In this document: positions 1 to 9,126 of the stretch, piece by piece
Position numbering within the stretch: position 1 is the stretch's first letter
Layout of the letters: each line of letters begins with the position of its first letter
Origin: Microbacterium schleiferi
GTDB lineage: Bacteria; Actinomycetota; Actinomycetes; Actinomycetales; Microbacteriaceae
Direction: 5' to 3'
Assembly (NCBI RefSeq): GCF_015565955.1
Contig: NZ_CP064760.1
Span: 2,046,001 to 2,110,000 of the forward strand
DNA: 64,000 nucleotides
Position numbers and translations under genes: made by a program
Notes under the pieces: model-generated
The model's input: the letters and a program-made list of their open reading frames with translations, nothing else
Database searches by the model: none
What the model was told of the DNA's origin: nothing

Positions 1-1581
1 CTGGCCCGGCGTCACGGGCTCCTGCCGTTCCGCAAACTCGACTTCAGCTATGACCCCGCGACCGCCGAGGTTCGTGCACGCCAGGCACGCGGCCTGCGCG
101 AAGCGCTCGAAGAGGCCGGCGGCGGTTTCATCAAGGCCGGGCAGCTGCTCTCGACCCGCGATGACATCCTGCCGACTGAGTGGGTACGCGAGCTCTCACG
201 GCTGCAGAAAGAGGTCAATCCTGCACCCGCCGCGCAGATCGAGGAACTCCTCGAGCGCGAACTCGGCGAGCGCCGTGGTCGGTTCGCGACCTTCGACGTG
301 GATCCGCTGGCTGCGGCATCCATCGCCCAGGTGCACCGGGCGACACTGGATGACGGCACCGTCGTGGCCGTGAAGGTGCAGCGTCCTGGCATCCGTGCCC
401 TGCTGGACTGCGACATCGACATCATGCTGCGGCTTGCCGGCTGGGCGACCCGCCGCATCAAGCAGGCCCGCCAGTTCGGTGCGCTGGATATTGCGAAGCA
501 GTACGCCCAGGATCTGCGCAATCAGGCCGACTTCGCGCGCGAAGCGAGCAACCTCGAGAGTCTCGCCCAGTCCGCGCGGTCGGCCCGCGATGAGGTGCGC
601 ATCCCGCGGATCTTCCCCGACCTCTCCACCGACCGCGTCCTGACGATGGAGTTCATCGACGGCGAGACGATCACGGCACTGCGGCGCGAGGGGCAGACCG
701 ATGAGATCGAGGATGCCCTGCGCACGGTGCTGCGCAGTTTCTTGCGCCAGCTTGTGATCGACGGCGTCTTTCACGCCGACCTGCATCCGGGCAACGTCAT
801 CATCGATCCCGAGGGCACACCGGCACTCATCGATTTCGGCTCGGTCGGCCGGCTCGACAGGGACCTGCGGCAGACGGTTCAGGACCTCGCGATTGCGTTC
901 CTGCAGGGCGATACCCGTCGGGTCGCGGATGCCGCCCTGGCGATCATGCCGCTGGCAAACCCCGCCGACGAGCCCGGATTCCGACGGGCACTCGCCGAGT
1001 TCGTCACCCACGATCTCGGCAGCGGTTCCCGCGTCACCCTGCGCACGATCGACAACGCGAGCGACCTGTTCACCCGCTACGGCAGCGCGCTGCCTGCCGA
1101 TCTCGTCGCCGCGGGTCGCGCCTTCGCGATCCTTGAGGGGACCCTCCGCACCGCGGCACCGACGATGGATGTCATCGGCGAATCGCGCGACGCGGCGCAG
1201 GCGCTCATCCTCTCCCAGTTGCGTCCGCGCGCGCTCGCCGGCGCCATCGGACGTTCAGCCCTGGGCGCGTTCCCGCGCCTGCGGCGGCTTCCCGATCGTC
1301 TCGAGACCATCGTCGGCGATCTTGCCGACGGCAAACTCACCGTCAAGATCCGGCTGTTCGCCGACGACCGCGATCGCCGTGTCGTCACGGGCGTCATCCG
1401 TCGCGTCTCGACCGTGATTCTCGGCGGGATGCTGGCCGTCGCGTCGTTCGTCATGTTCGTGCTTCCACCGTTCGAGGGAGGATCACTCTCCCCTGTCGCA
1501 GCCGGCGTGGCGCTGGCGATTGGGGCTGCCGCATCCTTCGTCACCGCGTCGGTGGATGCCCTCCTAGGACGACGTCCGTAA
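1..1581 (+). CDS. AarF/UbiB (ABC1) family atypical kinase, 5' truncated by window
   Basis: The reading frame is open from base 1, so the true start lies before the window; 526 residues are visible. The ABC1/UbiB signature is clear: FIKAGQLLSTRDDILP at visible residues 43-58, ASIAQVHRATL, VAVKVQRPG, the catalytic-loop FHADLHPGNV and LIDFGSVGRL. Two hydrophobic helices close the C-terminus (about 473-492 and 500-520), the usual membrane anchor. Family members are protein-kinase-like ATPases linked to isoprenoid-lipid or quinone metabolism; the actinobacterial substrate is not known. It ends 43 bases before the amine oxidase, so the two may be cotranscribed. Confidence 0.93.
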   Translation: MARRHGLLPFRKLDFSYDPATAEVRARQARGLREALEEAGGGFIKAGQLLSTRDDILPTEWVRELSRLQKEVNPAPAAQIEELLERELGERRGRFATFDVDPLAAASIAQVHRATLDDGTVVAVKVQRPGIRALLDCDIDIMLRLAGWATRRIKQARQFGALDIAKQYAQDLRNQADFAREASNLESLAQSARSARDEVRIPRIFPDLSTDRVLTMEFIDGETITALRREGQTDEIEDALRTVLRSFLRQLVIDGVFHADLHPGNVIIDPEGTPALIDFGSVGRLDRDLRQTVQDLAIAFLQGDTRRVADAALAIMPLANPADEPGFRRALAEFVTHDLGSGSRVTLRTIDNASDLFTRYGSALPADLVAAGRAFAILEGTLRTAAPTMDVIGESRDAAQALILSQLRPRALAGAIGRSALGAFPRLRRLPDRLETIVGDLADGKLTVKIRLFADDRDRRVVTGVIRRVSTVILGGMLAVASFVMFVLPPFEGGSLSPVAAGVALAIGAAASFVTASVDALLGRRP

Positions 1582-1624
1582 CGGGGCACTGCCCGTGAGC
1601 ACCCGGACAGTGCAGAATCAGGGC

Positions 1625-2947
1625 ATGAAACGCTTCGACACTGTTGTCATCGGCGCCGGGATCTCTGGCCTGACCGCCGCGCGACTACTCGTGGCGGCCG
1701 GCCGCACCGTCGTCATCCTCGAGGCGCGCGACCGCGTTGGCGGCCGCGTACAGACCGATCGCACGGGCGGTGAAGTCACCGACCTCGGCGCGTCGTGGAT
1801 CCACGGCATCACCGGCAGCCCCGTCGCTGCAGCTGCGGACGCGTTCGGGATGCGCATGGTCGAGTTCACGGTCGGTGGATACCAGCCCGATAGCCGTCCG
1901 ATCGCCTACTACGGCCCGGACGGCGTTCGCCTCTCGGATGCCGAGGCTCGAGCCTTCGCCGACGACGTACACACGGTCGATGCGGCGCTGCTCGCCGTGA
2001 TCGCGGCATCCGCCCCCGACGCGTCGTATCGCGATGTCACCGAACAGGCGCTCGCGGACCAGGGGTGGGATGCCGAGCGGACCCAGCGGGTGCGCGAGTA
2101 CCTCGAGCACCGGGCGGAGGAGCAGTACGGCGCCTGGATCGAGGATCTTGCGGCGCACGGCCTCGACGATGACGCGATCGAGGGCGACGAGGTCGTCTTC
2201 CCGGATGGCTACGACGTGCTCGCTACGCGGCTGTCCGCGGGGCTCGATATCCGCCTCGAGCATGTCGTGACGCGGGTGGAGTGGTCGGATGACGGGGTCG
2301 TCGTCTCGACAGACCGGGGCGTGTTCGGCGGCGAGACCGCGGTCGTGACGGTGCCGGTCGGAGTCCTGCAGTCCGACGAGTTCGTCATCCATCCGCCGCT
2401 GCCTGAACCGGTCGCCGGTGCGCTCAGCCGCCTCACGATGAACGCGTTCGAAAAGGTGTTCCTCCGCTTCCCGACGAAGTTCTGGGATGAGGGTGTGTAC
2501 GCGATTCGTCAGCAGGGCCCCGAAGGGCGGGCCTGGCACTCGTGGTACGACCTGACCGCGCTGCACGGCACCCCGACCCTGCTGACCTTCGCGGCCGGAC
2601 CGACAGCACGACAGGTCGCCGGATGGGATGCCGAACGCATCGTCGCCGACATCCTCGTGCAGCTCCGCCGGCTCTACGGCGACCGCGTCGTCGAACCCAC
2701 GAGCGTGGCGATCACGTCGTGGCACGACGACCCGTTCACCCGAGGCTCCTATGCGTATATGACGCTCGGTTCGACCACGGCCGACCACGACGATCTCGCG
2801 ACACCGATCGGTGGCGTGCTGCATCTGGCCGGGGAGGCGACCTGGACCGACGATCCCGCGACGGTTCCCGCGGCGATGCTCTCGGGCCACCGCGCCGCCG
2901 AGCGGATCGCGAATCACGACATCCCGATTGACACGCTCTGGCGCTGA
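1625..2947 (+). CDS. FAD-dependent flavin monoamine oxidase family protein
   Basis: A 440-residue protein with an N-terminal Rossmann dinucleotide-binding motif (VIGAGISGLTAARLL, about residues 6-20), the following LEARDRVGGR motif, and a C-terminal FAD-closing segment HLAGEATWTDDPATVPAAM. This is the amine oxidase (polyamine/monoamine oxidase) fold, which oxidises C-N bonds and produces peroxide; the substrate cannot be told. There is no signal peptide, so it is probably cytoplasmic. The start is set at ATG 1625 because CAGAAT ends six bases before it, as at other leaderless-type starts in this window. A GTG at 1595 would add ten residues. Confidence 0.9.
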   Translation: MKRFDTVVIGAGISGLTAARLLVAAGRTVVILEARDRVGGRVQTDRTGGEVTDLGASWIHGITGSPVAAAADAFGMRMVEFTVGGYQPDSRPIAYYGPDGVRLSDAEARAFADDVHTVDAALLAVIAASAPDASYRDVTEQALADQGWDAERTQRVREYLEHRAEEQYGAWIEDLAAHGLDDDAIEGDEVVFPDGYDVLATRLSAGLDIRLEHVVTRVEWSDDGVVVSTDRGVFGGETAVVTVPVGVLQSDEFVIHPPLPEPVAGALSRLTMNAFEKVFLRFPTKFWDEGVYAIRQQGPEGRAWHSWYDLTALHGTPTLLTFAAGPTARQVAGWDAERIVADILVQLRRLYGDRVVEPTSVAITSWHDDPFTRGSYAYMTLGSTTADHDDLATPIGGVLHLAGEATWTDDPATVPAAMLSGHRAAERIANHDIPIDTLWR

Positions 2948-2963
2948 GCAGTTACGTCGAACC

Positions 2964-3033
2964 CTCACGCGAAGGGTCGCAACACGCCGTTGCAGGTCGA
3001 TGACGTACGGCGTGTTGCGACCCCTCGCGTGAG
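2964..3033. terminator. 27-bp inverted repeat between convergent genes
   Basis: Left arm 2964-2990 and right arm 3007-3033 are reverse complements over 27 bases with one mismatch, around a 16-base loop. It sits between the stops of the amine oxidase (+) and rskA (-), so it may act as a bidirectional terminator. There is no clear T run. It is longer than a usual hairpin and could be a member of a dispersed palindromic repeat family. Confidence 0.6.
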
Positions 3034-3043
3034 ACGGACGCCG

Positions 3044-3817
3044 CTAAATGCGCTGCAGCTCGCCGCGCACGATGGAGTCTCCGGAGTGCTCGGGCGGACC
3101 ATCATCGGGTTCGGCCGATACGTCCACGAGAACGAACTCATCCAGATCGATATCGGCAGGGATGGGGAAGGTCCCGGTCTGGCTGTCGAGCACTCCGAGG
3201 CTCACGATTTGCGTGGCATCCGCGGAGATCAACCAGACCTCGCGGAACGTGCCGGGAATCGGCGCAGCCTCCAGTGTCACCTCGACGGTCCGTTCGTCGC
3301 CGCGCTCCTCGACTACCGCTTCCCCGTGAGCACCGGGATGGTCAGGGAACGCGAGCAGCTCTGCGGATGCGATCGGGGTCGTCTGCGGCAAGGATGTCAG
3401 CGACCAGACGCCGCCGACAACCACCACGAGCACAACCGTAGCGGCCAATGCGAGCAGGCCGCGTGTCAGCCCGCCGGCCCGACGCCGGGGAGCTCGGTCA
3501 CGCGTTCGTGCGACGTGCTCACGCCGGGTCTGCGCCGGAGCCTCCTCGGATGCTGAAACTGTCGCGTCGTCCGCCGTCGAGGCAGTCGCACCGGGACTCA
3601 TACCGAGTTCATCGACAATGGCATCCCACACCCGCGGAGGCGGTGATTCGAGCGCGTCGATGACAATCGTCGACCGGCCGACGACAGCGGTTCGCTTCAG
3701 TGCGTCGACCTCCTCCGCGCACACCGGGCACTCTTCCAGGTGGGCACGGTCATCCGCCGTGAGCTCCTGCTCCCCCAGGGCGACAAGAGGAAGGATGTCG
3801 GGGTCAAGATGCGACAT
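3044..3817 (-). CDS. rskA: Anti-sigma-K factor RskA family protein
   Basis: A 257-residue membrane anti-sigma factor. A zinc-finger-like HxxxCxxC motif (HLEECPVC) lies near residue 26. One transmembrane helix (GLLALAATVVLVVVVGGVWSL) is in the middle, and a C-terminal extracytoplasmic RskA domain with paired beta segments follows. In this family the N-terminus holds the partner sigma factor at the membrane until proteolysis releases it. The start overlaps the end of the sigma gene by 14 bases, so the pair is translationally coupled. It is the last gene of the DUF4397-sortase-sigK-rskA operon. Confidence 0.9.
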   Translation of the reverse strand: MSHLDPDILPLVALGEQELTADDRAHLEECPVCAEEVDALKRTAVVGRSTIVIDALESPPPRVWDAIVDELGMSPGATASTADDATVSASEEAPAQTRREHVARTRDRAPRRRAGGLTRGLLALAATVVLVVVVGGVWSLTSLPQTTPIASAELLAFPDHPGAHGEAVVEERGDERTVEVTLEAAPIPGTFREVWLISADATQIVSLGVLDSQTGTFPIPADIDLDEFVLVDVSAEPDDGPPEHSGDSIVRGELQRI

Positions 3818-4382
3818 AACTCACCTCCAGTCGGTCGCGAAGTCTGGACAGACTTCGTCGGATATGGCTCTTGACGGTCCCGAGCGGCATGTCCAGCCGC
3901 TCGGAGATTTGTTGATGTGTGAGGTCATCGTAGAAGGCGAGCTTCACTACGGCCTTCGCATCGGGCTCGAGAAGGTCGATTTCTTCGGCCAGAAGGAGGG
4001 AATCGCCCAGGTCCACCTCCGCGCCGCTGATGTCCGGGCCTGCCACGCGCTCGAGCTCCTGTTGGAGGCGAGCCGCGCGAGAGCGCGCCTCGTGCGCATC
4101 GGCGATACGACGACGGGCGATCGAGACGAGCCACGTCGAGAGCATCGACCGGGACGGGTCGAACGAATCCCGAGAGCGCCACGCCGACACGAAGGTCTTC
4201 TGCGTGACATCCTCGGCATCGAGCCGGTCGCCAAGCGATCGCAGCGCGATGGTGTAGACCACGGCAGACCACCGCTCGTACATCTGCGCCAACGCCCGCT
4301 CGTCACCCGCGCGGAACCGGTCGCTCAGTTCGAGGTGTTCCTCGTCCTGCACCAGGGAGACCTCCCGCCTCATTGCGATCAC
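3804..4382 (-). CDS. sigK: ECF RNA polymerase sigma factor, SigK type
   Basis: A 192-residue ECF sigma factor. Region 2 contains YTIALRSLGDRLDAEDVTQK with the usual DAEDVTQ core, and region 4 is a helix-turn-helix (HQQISERLDMPLGTVKSHIR). It starts five bases after the sortase stop and overlaps rskA, the classical sigK-rskA order. A promoter-like GCATCC-N17-GGAATC before the operon resembles the mycobacterial SigK consensus, so autoregulation is likely. A second ATG nine bases downstream is equally possible as the start. Confidence 0.92.
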   Translation of the reverse strand: MIAMRREVSLVQDEEHLELSDRFRAGDERALAQMYERWSAVVYTIALRSLGDRLDAEDVTQKTFVSAWRSRDSFDPSRSMLSTWLVSIARRRIADAHEARSRAARLQQELERVAGPDISGAEVDLGDSLLLAEEIDLLEPDAKAVVKLAFYDDLTHQQISERLDMPLGTVKSHIRRSLSRLRDRLEVSYVAS

Positions 4383-4387
4383 CGCGC

Positions 4388-5041
4388 CTACGCATCTGCG
4401 GGGCCGGCGACGACGACAATGTTGTCTCGGTAATGTCCGAGCGCCGGATCGAAGGGTCCGCCGCAGGTGATGAGCACCAGCGTACGCTCCCCCGACCTGG
4501 CGAAGAGCTCATCGGGTAGCTCGCTCTTCACGTACTCGGTGACCGATTCGACGCGGTACGTAAAGTCGCGGCCCGACTCGTCAGCGACACTGACCTCGGC
4601 GCCGACTCCCAGGTCCCGGAGCCTGCTGAACGGGCCGATGCCGTACGTTGCGGAGTCGACGTGAGCCGCGATCACGGTGTTTCCTTCCTCGGATGCCGGT
4701 GCCGGCCCGAACCGGTACCACCCGGCGACCGCGGGATCTTCCGGGATCTCCATGAAGCCATCCGGGAGGACGCCGACCGCAACGACAGGAACGGATAGCG
4801 AGACGTCCGGAACGGTCAACAACTGCGGCTGCGGTGCTGGCGCAAGCGCCTGCGGTGCCGCCGAGACGACCGGCACATCGACCGCTGGCCGCGGAGGAGT
4901 CGGGACTGTCGCGCTCGGGCTCGGAGTAACCGGGGGCTGCGCCCCCACCCCGGAGGGGATGAGGGCGCAGCCCGAGAGCAGCGACAAGGCGACGACGGCA
5001 GCGGTGGCAGCCGCGGTACGCGCTCGCGCTGAGGCGGGCAT
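4388..5041 (-). CDS. Class F-like sortase
   Basis: A 217-residue lipoprotein-like sortase. The N-terminus has a hydrophobic segment ending in LLSGC (Cys25). A Pro-rich linker and a sortase fold follow. The catalytic set is visible: His in AAHVDS, Cys in LITCGGPFD and Arg in HYRDNIVV, the class F arrangement of actinobacteria. Sortases join LPxTG-type proteins to the wall or to each other, but the partner gene upstream ends in a membrane helix and RSVARR with no LPxTG motif, so the substrate is uncertain. ATG overlaps the TGA of the upstream gene, showing coupling. Confidence 0.88.
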   Translation of the reverse strand: MPASARARTAAATAAVVALSLLSGCALIPSGVGAQPPVTPSPSATVPTPPRPAVDVPVVSAAPQALAPAPQPQLLTVPDVSLSVPVVAVGVLPDGFMEIPEDPAVAGWYRFGPAPASEEGNTVIAAHVDSATYGIGPFSRLRDLGVGAEVSVADESGRDFTYRVESVTEYVKSELPDELFARSGERTLVLITCGGPFDPALGHYRDNIVVVAGPADA

Positions 5042-5868
5042 CAGCGGCGAGCGACCGAACGAGCGATCAGCACGCCACCGCCTGCGAGAACCGCGGCAGC
5101 GACGAGCCCGCCGATGAGCAGGCCTCCCTGCATCATGGCGTCCTGCTGGGCCAGCTGTCCGCCCGTGCCAGAGTTCACGCCGCCGGGCGCGGAGTACAGG
5201 CCATCGATGGTCTGCACGGCGAGGGCGAGGTTGTCGTCATCGAGGCTGCCCCACGCGTAGACGATCGTGAGCTGCCCGTCAGCGATCGTGACGTCGGCGG
5301 GTCCGAGCAGCGCCGGGCTGGTCGTTCCTGCCGCCACGACGGATGCCGACACCGTGCCCGCCGCGAGATCGAGAGTTGCCTCGTCGGGGTTGGCGAGACC
5401 CTCAACGACGGCTGTGTCGCCGGCGAGGATGTCGACAGCGGGCGCGGCAGCGACGTGACGAACCGTCAGACGGCCCTCGCCGGCGGCGGTCTCGCTGATG
5501 TCGTTGGTGAACAGCGTCGCCGTGGGGTCACCGGCCTCGGTCAGGTGCGCGACGGCGGTGTAGCTCGTGTTGGCTGCCAGCGTCAGCGTGATGGGTCCGA
5601 GCACAGGGCTGGACGCATCAGCGGCATCAGGCGCCGTCAGGGCGACCTCGTAGTCGCCCGCAGGAAGGTCGAGGGGACCAGCGAGGTCACCGGGCTGGAA
5701 GTCGTCGATCGTGAGCTCACCGTTCACGTAGACGTCGACAGGGGTGTCGGGGATGCCGTGCAACACCGACAGGTCGGCGCTGGTGTCGGAGATCGCCAAG
5801 GCCGGGGTGACGGCACCGAAAGCGAGTAGAGCGCCGGCCGTTGCGCCGGCGAGAAGTGTCTTGCGCAT
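5041..5868 (-). CDS. Secreted, membrane-anchored DUF4397 protein
   Basis: A 275-residue exported protein: signal peptide ending near ALA (about residue 25), two DUF4397 beta-sandwich repeats (LSVLHGIPDTPVDVYVNG and LTVRHVAAAPAVDIL), then a C-terminal transmembrane helix and a basic tail. GGAGG lies four bases before the ATG. It is the first gene of the sortase-sigK-rskA operon and so a likely member of the SigK regulon, as MPT70/83-type secreted proteins are in mycobacteria. The function of DUF4397 is not established; surface or adhesion roles are inferred from location only. Confidence 0.87.
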   Translation of the reverse strand: MRKTLLAGATAGALLAFGAVTPALAISDTSADLSVLHGIPDTPVDVYVNGELTIDDFQPGDLAGPLDLPAGDYEVALTAPDAADASSPVLGPITLTLAANTSYTAVAHLTEAGDPTATLFTNDISETAAGEGRLTVRHVAAAPAVDILAGDTAVVEGLANPDEATLDLAAGTVSASVVAAGTTSPALLGPADVTIADGQLTIVYAWGSLDDDNLALAVQTIDGLYSAPGGVNSGTGGQLAQQDAMMQGGLLIGGLVAAAVLAGGGVLIARSVARR

Positions 5869-5913
5869 CGTTCCTCCAGGGTCAGGTGGGTCGTTGTTGC
5901 CCCACTACCTAGT

Positions 5914-5942
5914 GATTCCTGGGGAAGGTGCGATTTGGATGC
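5914..5942 (-). promoter_or_regulatory. Candidate SigK-type promoter
   Basis: On the minus strand GCATCC (5942-5937) and GGAATC (5919-5914) are separated by exactly 17 bases and lie about 46 bases before the DUF4397 start codon. The mycobacterial SigK consensus is CCATCC-N16/17-CGAATA, so 9 of 12 positions agree. This supports autoregulation of the operon. Confidence 0.55.
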
Positions 5943-6054
5943 AGCGGAATGCAAAATTCTTTGAAGGGCGCGCCAAGGCACGGCGGCGGCGCGAAGAGAG
6001 ACCCAGTTCGCGCGGGCTATTGGCCCGCCGCGCACGATGACTATCTGGTGTGCC

Positions 6055-6897
6055 TCAGACTCCGGGCTGGGCGCCTATCGCGACAGGGCGATCCGGCGTA
6101 TTGGACCACTGACTCCACGATCCGGGATAGACAGCGACCTCCAGGCCTGCAGTTGCCCCGGCAAGCGCCGTGTGCGCCGCGGTCAGACCTGACCCGCAAT
6201 AGGCAGCGACGTGTGTGAGTTCGCTCACCCCGACACTCTCGAACGCTGAGCGAATCGCCGCGGGCGACGCGAAACCCTGTCCGTCCAGCACGGCATCCGC
6301 GGGCAGGTTCACCGCGCCCGGGATGTGTCCGGCGACCGGATCGTACGGCTCGGACTCTCCGCGGTAGCGCTCGGGTGCACGCGCGTCGAGCAGCACTCCG
6401 CGCTGCGGCCAGGCCGCGGCGTCGTCGATCGAGATGCCCTCATCCAGGTCATCGAACGCAATCGATCCCCGCTCGGGTGAGACCGCGCCCGTCTCGAGCG
6501 GAAACCCTGCCGACCGCCACGCCGACAGACCACCGTCGAGAACTCGGACACCCGCGACCCCTGCACCGCGAAGCAGCCACCAGGCGCGCGCTGCCGAGAC
6601 CGAGCGGTAGTCGTCGTAGACGACCACCGTGTCACCGGCGTTCAGCCCCCAGCGACGGGCGGCATCCTGAAGCGTCTCGCGCGATGGCAGCGGGTGCCGC
6701 CCTTCAGACGGCGCACCGTGCGTCGCCAGTTCCGTGTCCATATCGACGTAGACGGCATCGGGGAGATGCCCCGCGCGGTAGTCGTCACGACCGTCGGGCT
6801 TATCGAGGCGGTAGCGAACGTCGAGAAGGCGGATGCCGCTTCCCGTTTCGAGCAGACCGTGAAGTTCGTGGGCCGAGATGAGCGGGGAGCCGGGCAT
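6055..6897 (-). CDS. Thiosulfate/3-mercaptopyruvate sulfurtransferase
   Basis: A 280-residue protein with two rhodanese domains in tandem. The N-terminal domain is inactive-type (RLLDVRYRLDKPDGRDDY). The C-terminal domain has the active-site loop with Cys in AAYCGSGLTA. CGSGxTA is typical of the TST/MST family, which moves sulfur from thiosulfate or mercaptopyruvate to cyanide or thiol acceptors in the cytoplasm. It is the last chromosomal gene before the ssrA-associated islands: the first 67-bp att-like repeat begins 31 bases before its start. Confidence 0.9.
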   Translation of the reverse strand: MPGSPLISAHELHGLLETGSGIRLLDVRYRLDKPDGRDDYRAGHLPDAVYVDMDTELATHGAPSEGRHPLPSRETLQDAARRWGLNAGDTVVVYDDYRSVSAARAWWLLRGAGVAGVRVLDGGLSAWRSAGFPLETGAVSPERGSIAFDDLDEGISIDDAAAWPQRGVLLDARAPERYRGESEPYDPVAGHIPGAVNLPADAVLDGQGFASPAAIRSAFESVGVSELTHVAAYCGSGLTAAHTALAGATAGLEVAVYPGSWSQWSNTPDRPVAIGAQPGV

Positions 6898-6928
6898 ACC
6901 TGCATCCTCGCACGAGATATGCCATCGG

Positions 6929-6995
6929 AATCCGACAGTGTGACAGCGGCTTCGGCATCCATCTTCTGTGTGCCGTGGTGGAGATGGGGGGAATC
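6929..6995. repeat. 67-bp direct repeat with ssrA 3' end (outer att copy)
   Basis: Identical over 67 bases to 13656-13722. Its right end on the minus strand reads GATTCCCCCCATCTCCACCA, the T-arm and acceptor end of tmRNA including CCA, followed by about 47 bases of former ssrA downstream flank. It marks the chromosomal end of the ssrA islands. Confidence 0.85.
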
Positions 6996-7329
6996 CACAG
7001 AACCGGTCAATCTGTGCCAGAACGTCCTGATTTTATGCGGCTTTCCGTAGCCGGAAGGGGCGTGAAAGGCCTGAGGTCACACTATCGGTCACGCTATCTG
7101 CCGTTTCTTCGCTCCACGGCGCCAGCACTTTCGCTACGACCCATCCGACCAAGCCGCGAGCAGGTACCCGCGGATATCTATCGCCCAGAGCAGTACGGCT
7201 GCCCAGTCCATGATGCCCCCACCTGTCTCCACCACACCGTGGAGTCATTCTGGCAGGCGCGTCCCGCGCACCACGAGAACAGGGGGTGGCGAACCATCGC
7301 CGTCACCCGCTGCGCACCGTCAGAGGCAG

Positions 7330-7897
7330 TCACCCGGTGTATTGGAAATTGGTGATCACCCAGCCCCCACGAGCCTCATCCCACCCGAAGAAGGCGGCTG
7401 AGGAATGCTGGTAGTGGTTGGAGTAACGCAGCTTGGTGCCGTCTTCCAACGGGATAGGGTTGCCTGGGGCTGAGCCGATGCCGGAGAGGGAGTACCCGTT
7501 GCCGTCGTTGAACTCCGAGAAGCGTTCCCGCAGCTGCTCCTCTGTCTCATCCCACGAGATCCACTCAATGACGGTGGTGTCATCAAAGGGGTAGCTCCGT
7601 AGGTGGTGGTTGTCCACATATCGCGGTAGGAAGGCTTCGCAGCCGCCCACCGCGAGGGTCACGGCTTCCGCCTTCTCCGACAGGTACCTACAAGCCTCCG
7701 CATACTGACCCTCATAGGTAAGGGTCTGCCAGGAGAGGGCGGCTTCCTCCAACGTTGCCCACGCTGCGGTGTCAGGCTTCCGGCTGGGGCCGCTCCCCTC
7801 CTGTGGTGCCGGTGGAACTCGCTCCGCACCCGATGAGGGTGAACGCGAGGGAGATGGCTGCGATGGCGGTGACGGTTGCTATGCGTGCGCTTCTCAT
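7330..7897 (-). CDS. Lipoprotein of unknown family, single frameshift
   Basis: The ATG at 7897 opens a lipoprotein signal (MRSARIATVTAIAAISLAF, then LIGC). That frame ends at 7772, but a second frame carries on from just before it (PDTAAWATLEEAALSWQ...) to 7330. The joined product is about 188 residues. The shift lies in a C/G-rich stretch (about 7775-7795), so a sequencing indel or a true mutation would both explain it. The mature part has an AEACRYL segment and many Trp/Tyr residues; I do not recognise the family. It is divergent from the lipoprotein pair that follows. Confidence 0.6.
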
Positions 7898-8056
7898 GGT
7901 GACTTCCATTCGGTCATATCGGGCCTCCCGCACAGGTGGAGGCAACCGGATCGTACGGCCCCGAAGCAACATTCGGGCACCTCACGGGACCACTGGACCG
8001 TGCGTGCGCGATCGTTCAATGCGCACCCATTCTCCGGACGTCCCCGAGCCTGCCGC

Positions 8057-8062
8057 TATGCT
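8057..8062 (+). promoter_or_regulatory. -10 element of first lipoprotein copy
   Basis: TATGCT lies 46 bases before the ATG at 8109. The same element, in the same surrounding sequence (AGCCTGCCG-TATGCTCT), is found at 9078-9083 before the second copy. The duplicated unit therefore includes the promoter, and each gene is probably transcribed on its own. Confidence 0.45.
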
Positions 8063-8108
8063 CTCCGTGAGCTGGGCGGCTCTGCCAGAGGACATTGGGG
8101 GACTACAG

Positions 8109-9005
8109 ATGCGTTGGAAGAGCTTTGTTGCGATGGCGGCAGTTCCGGTGCTCGGGATCGGGATTGCTGGATGCGCCGCACCCTCAACTGAAGCGGAGAC
8201 CGGAACTACTTCGGCTGCTGAACTCGTTGATGTTGGCGATTACCTGCTCTACGAAGAGGATCCAGAAAACATGGATGACTGGTACACAGCATCCGCCGCC
8301 AAAGATGGATTCGTAGAAACGGATAGTGGTTCATATTACAGTTGGTGGGTTCCGTCCCCGGAAGAAGACGGAGCATCCATGTTCACCGACACCGTCTGGA
8401 ACAGCGGTAGCGATACATACAAACAGGAGCTACAACAAGCGGGGTACACAGAGGCAGATGTCTTTGAGGCGCGCCACCTCGCATACCAGATGATTCAGAT
8501 TGCTTTTGATTCCGAAATGGTAGACAAGTCACTCTCAGATTCTGAGAGGGCTGAGTGGGTAACAGCTGTCTCAGCCAACATCCCGCTATCGGATGAGGTT
8601 CAGTCGCTGATGAGCCAGAACAACACGCAGGTTGTACTGCTGGGCTTCAAAGACGGTGTTGGTCAGTTGCCGACGCTGATTCAAGATGGAGTACCCCGCT
8701 CTGTAACGACTACCGGCTTTCTGGCAACACCGTCAGGGTTCACTCTCAAAGATTCTGGCAATGGTCCATTCATGGATGCGGCTTTCAACGTTGACATCGC
8801 CTACCGCGTTTCAGATGAGTCCATGCGGGCTTATCTGGAAACCCAGGGGGCTTCCAACATCCCCCAGGATATTCTCGGTGATGGAGTAGGCACGAACCTT
8901 CTCCACGTGCGCGGCACTTACAATGTGGCAGTTCAGAAGCAACCGGACGGCTCACTCCAGATCGTAGGGCTCCAAGACACGTACGAGATCTCCACCGACT
9001 TCTGA
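8109..9005 (+). CDS. Lipoprotein of unknown family, tandem copy 1
   Basis: A 298-residue lipoprotein: basic start MRWKSF, hydrophobic segment and a GIAGC lipobox (Cys near 20). The mature part has conserved blocks shared with the next gene: KDGFVETDSGSYYSWWVP, LSDSERAEWV, IPQDILGDGVGTNLLHVRGTY and YEISTDF at the end. Base composition is visibly AT-richer than the surrounding genome, which suggests transfer. No catalytic motif or known domain is recognised. Start chosen at the ATG aligned with the paralogue; the open frame extends further upstream without coding character. Confidence 0.75.
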   Translation: MRWKSFVAMAAVPVLGIGIAGCAAPSTEAETGTTSAAELVDVGDYLLYEEDPENMDDWYTASAAKDGFVETDSGSYYSWWVPSPEEDGASMFTDTVWNSGSDTYKQELQQAGYTEADVFEARHLAYQMIQIAFDSEMVDKSLSDSERAEWVTAVSANIPLSDEVQSLMSQNNTQVVLLGFKDGVGQLPTLIQDGVPRSVTTTGFLATPSGFTLKDSGNGPFMDAAFNVDIAYRVSDESMRAYLETQGASNIPQDILGDGVGTNLLHVRGTYNVAVQKQPDGSLQIVGLQDTYEISTDF

Positions 9006-9077
9006 CCGGGACGTTCCAGCTTGCGTGTGCGTTTGGGCGTAGCGCACCCGTTCTCCAGGTGTCCCCTAGCCTGCCGA

Positions 9078-9083
9078 TATGCT
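9078..9083 (+). promoter_or_regulatory. -10 element of second lipoprotein copy
   Basis: TATGCT, in the same duplicated upstream context as 8057-8062, lies 43 bases before the ATG at 9127. Confidence 0.4.
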
Positions 9084-9126
9084 CTGCGTGAACGGACGGC
9101 TCCAATGGAGCAACCCTGGGGGACTG

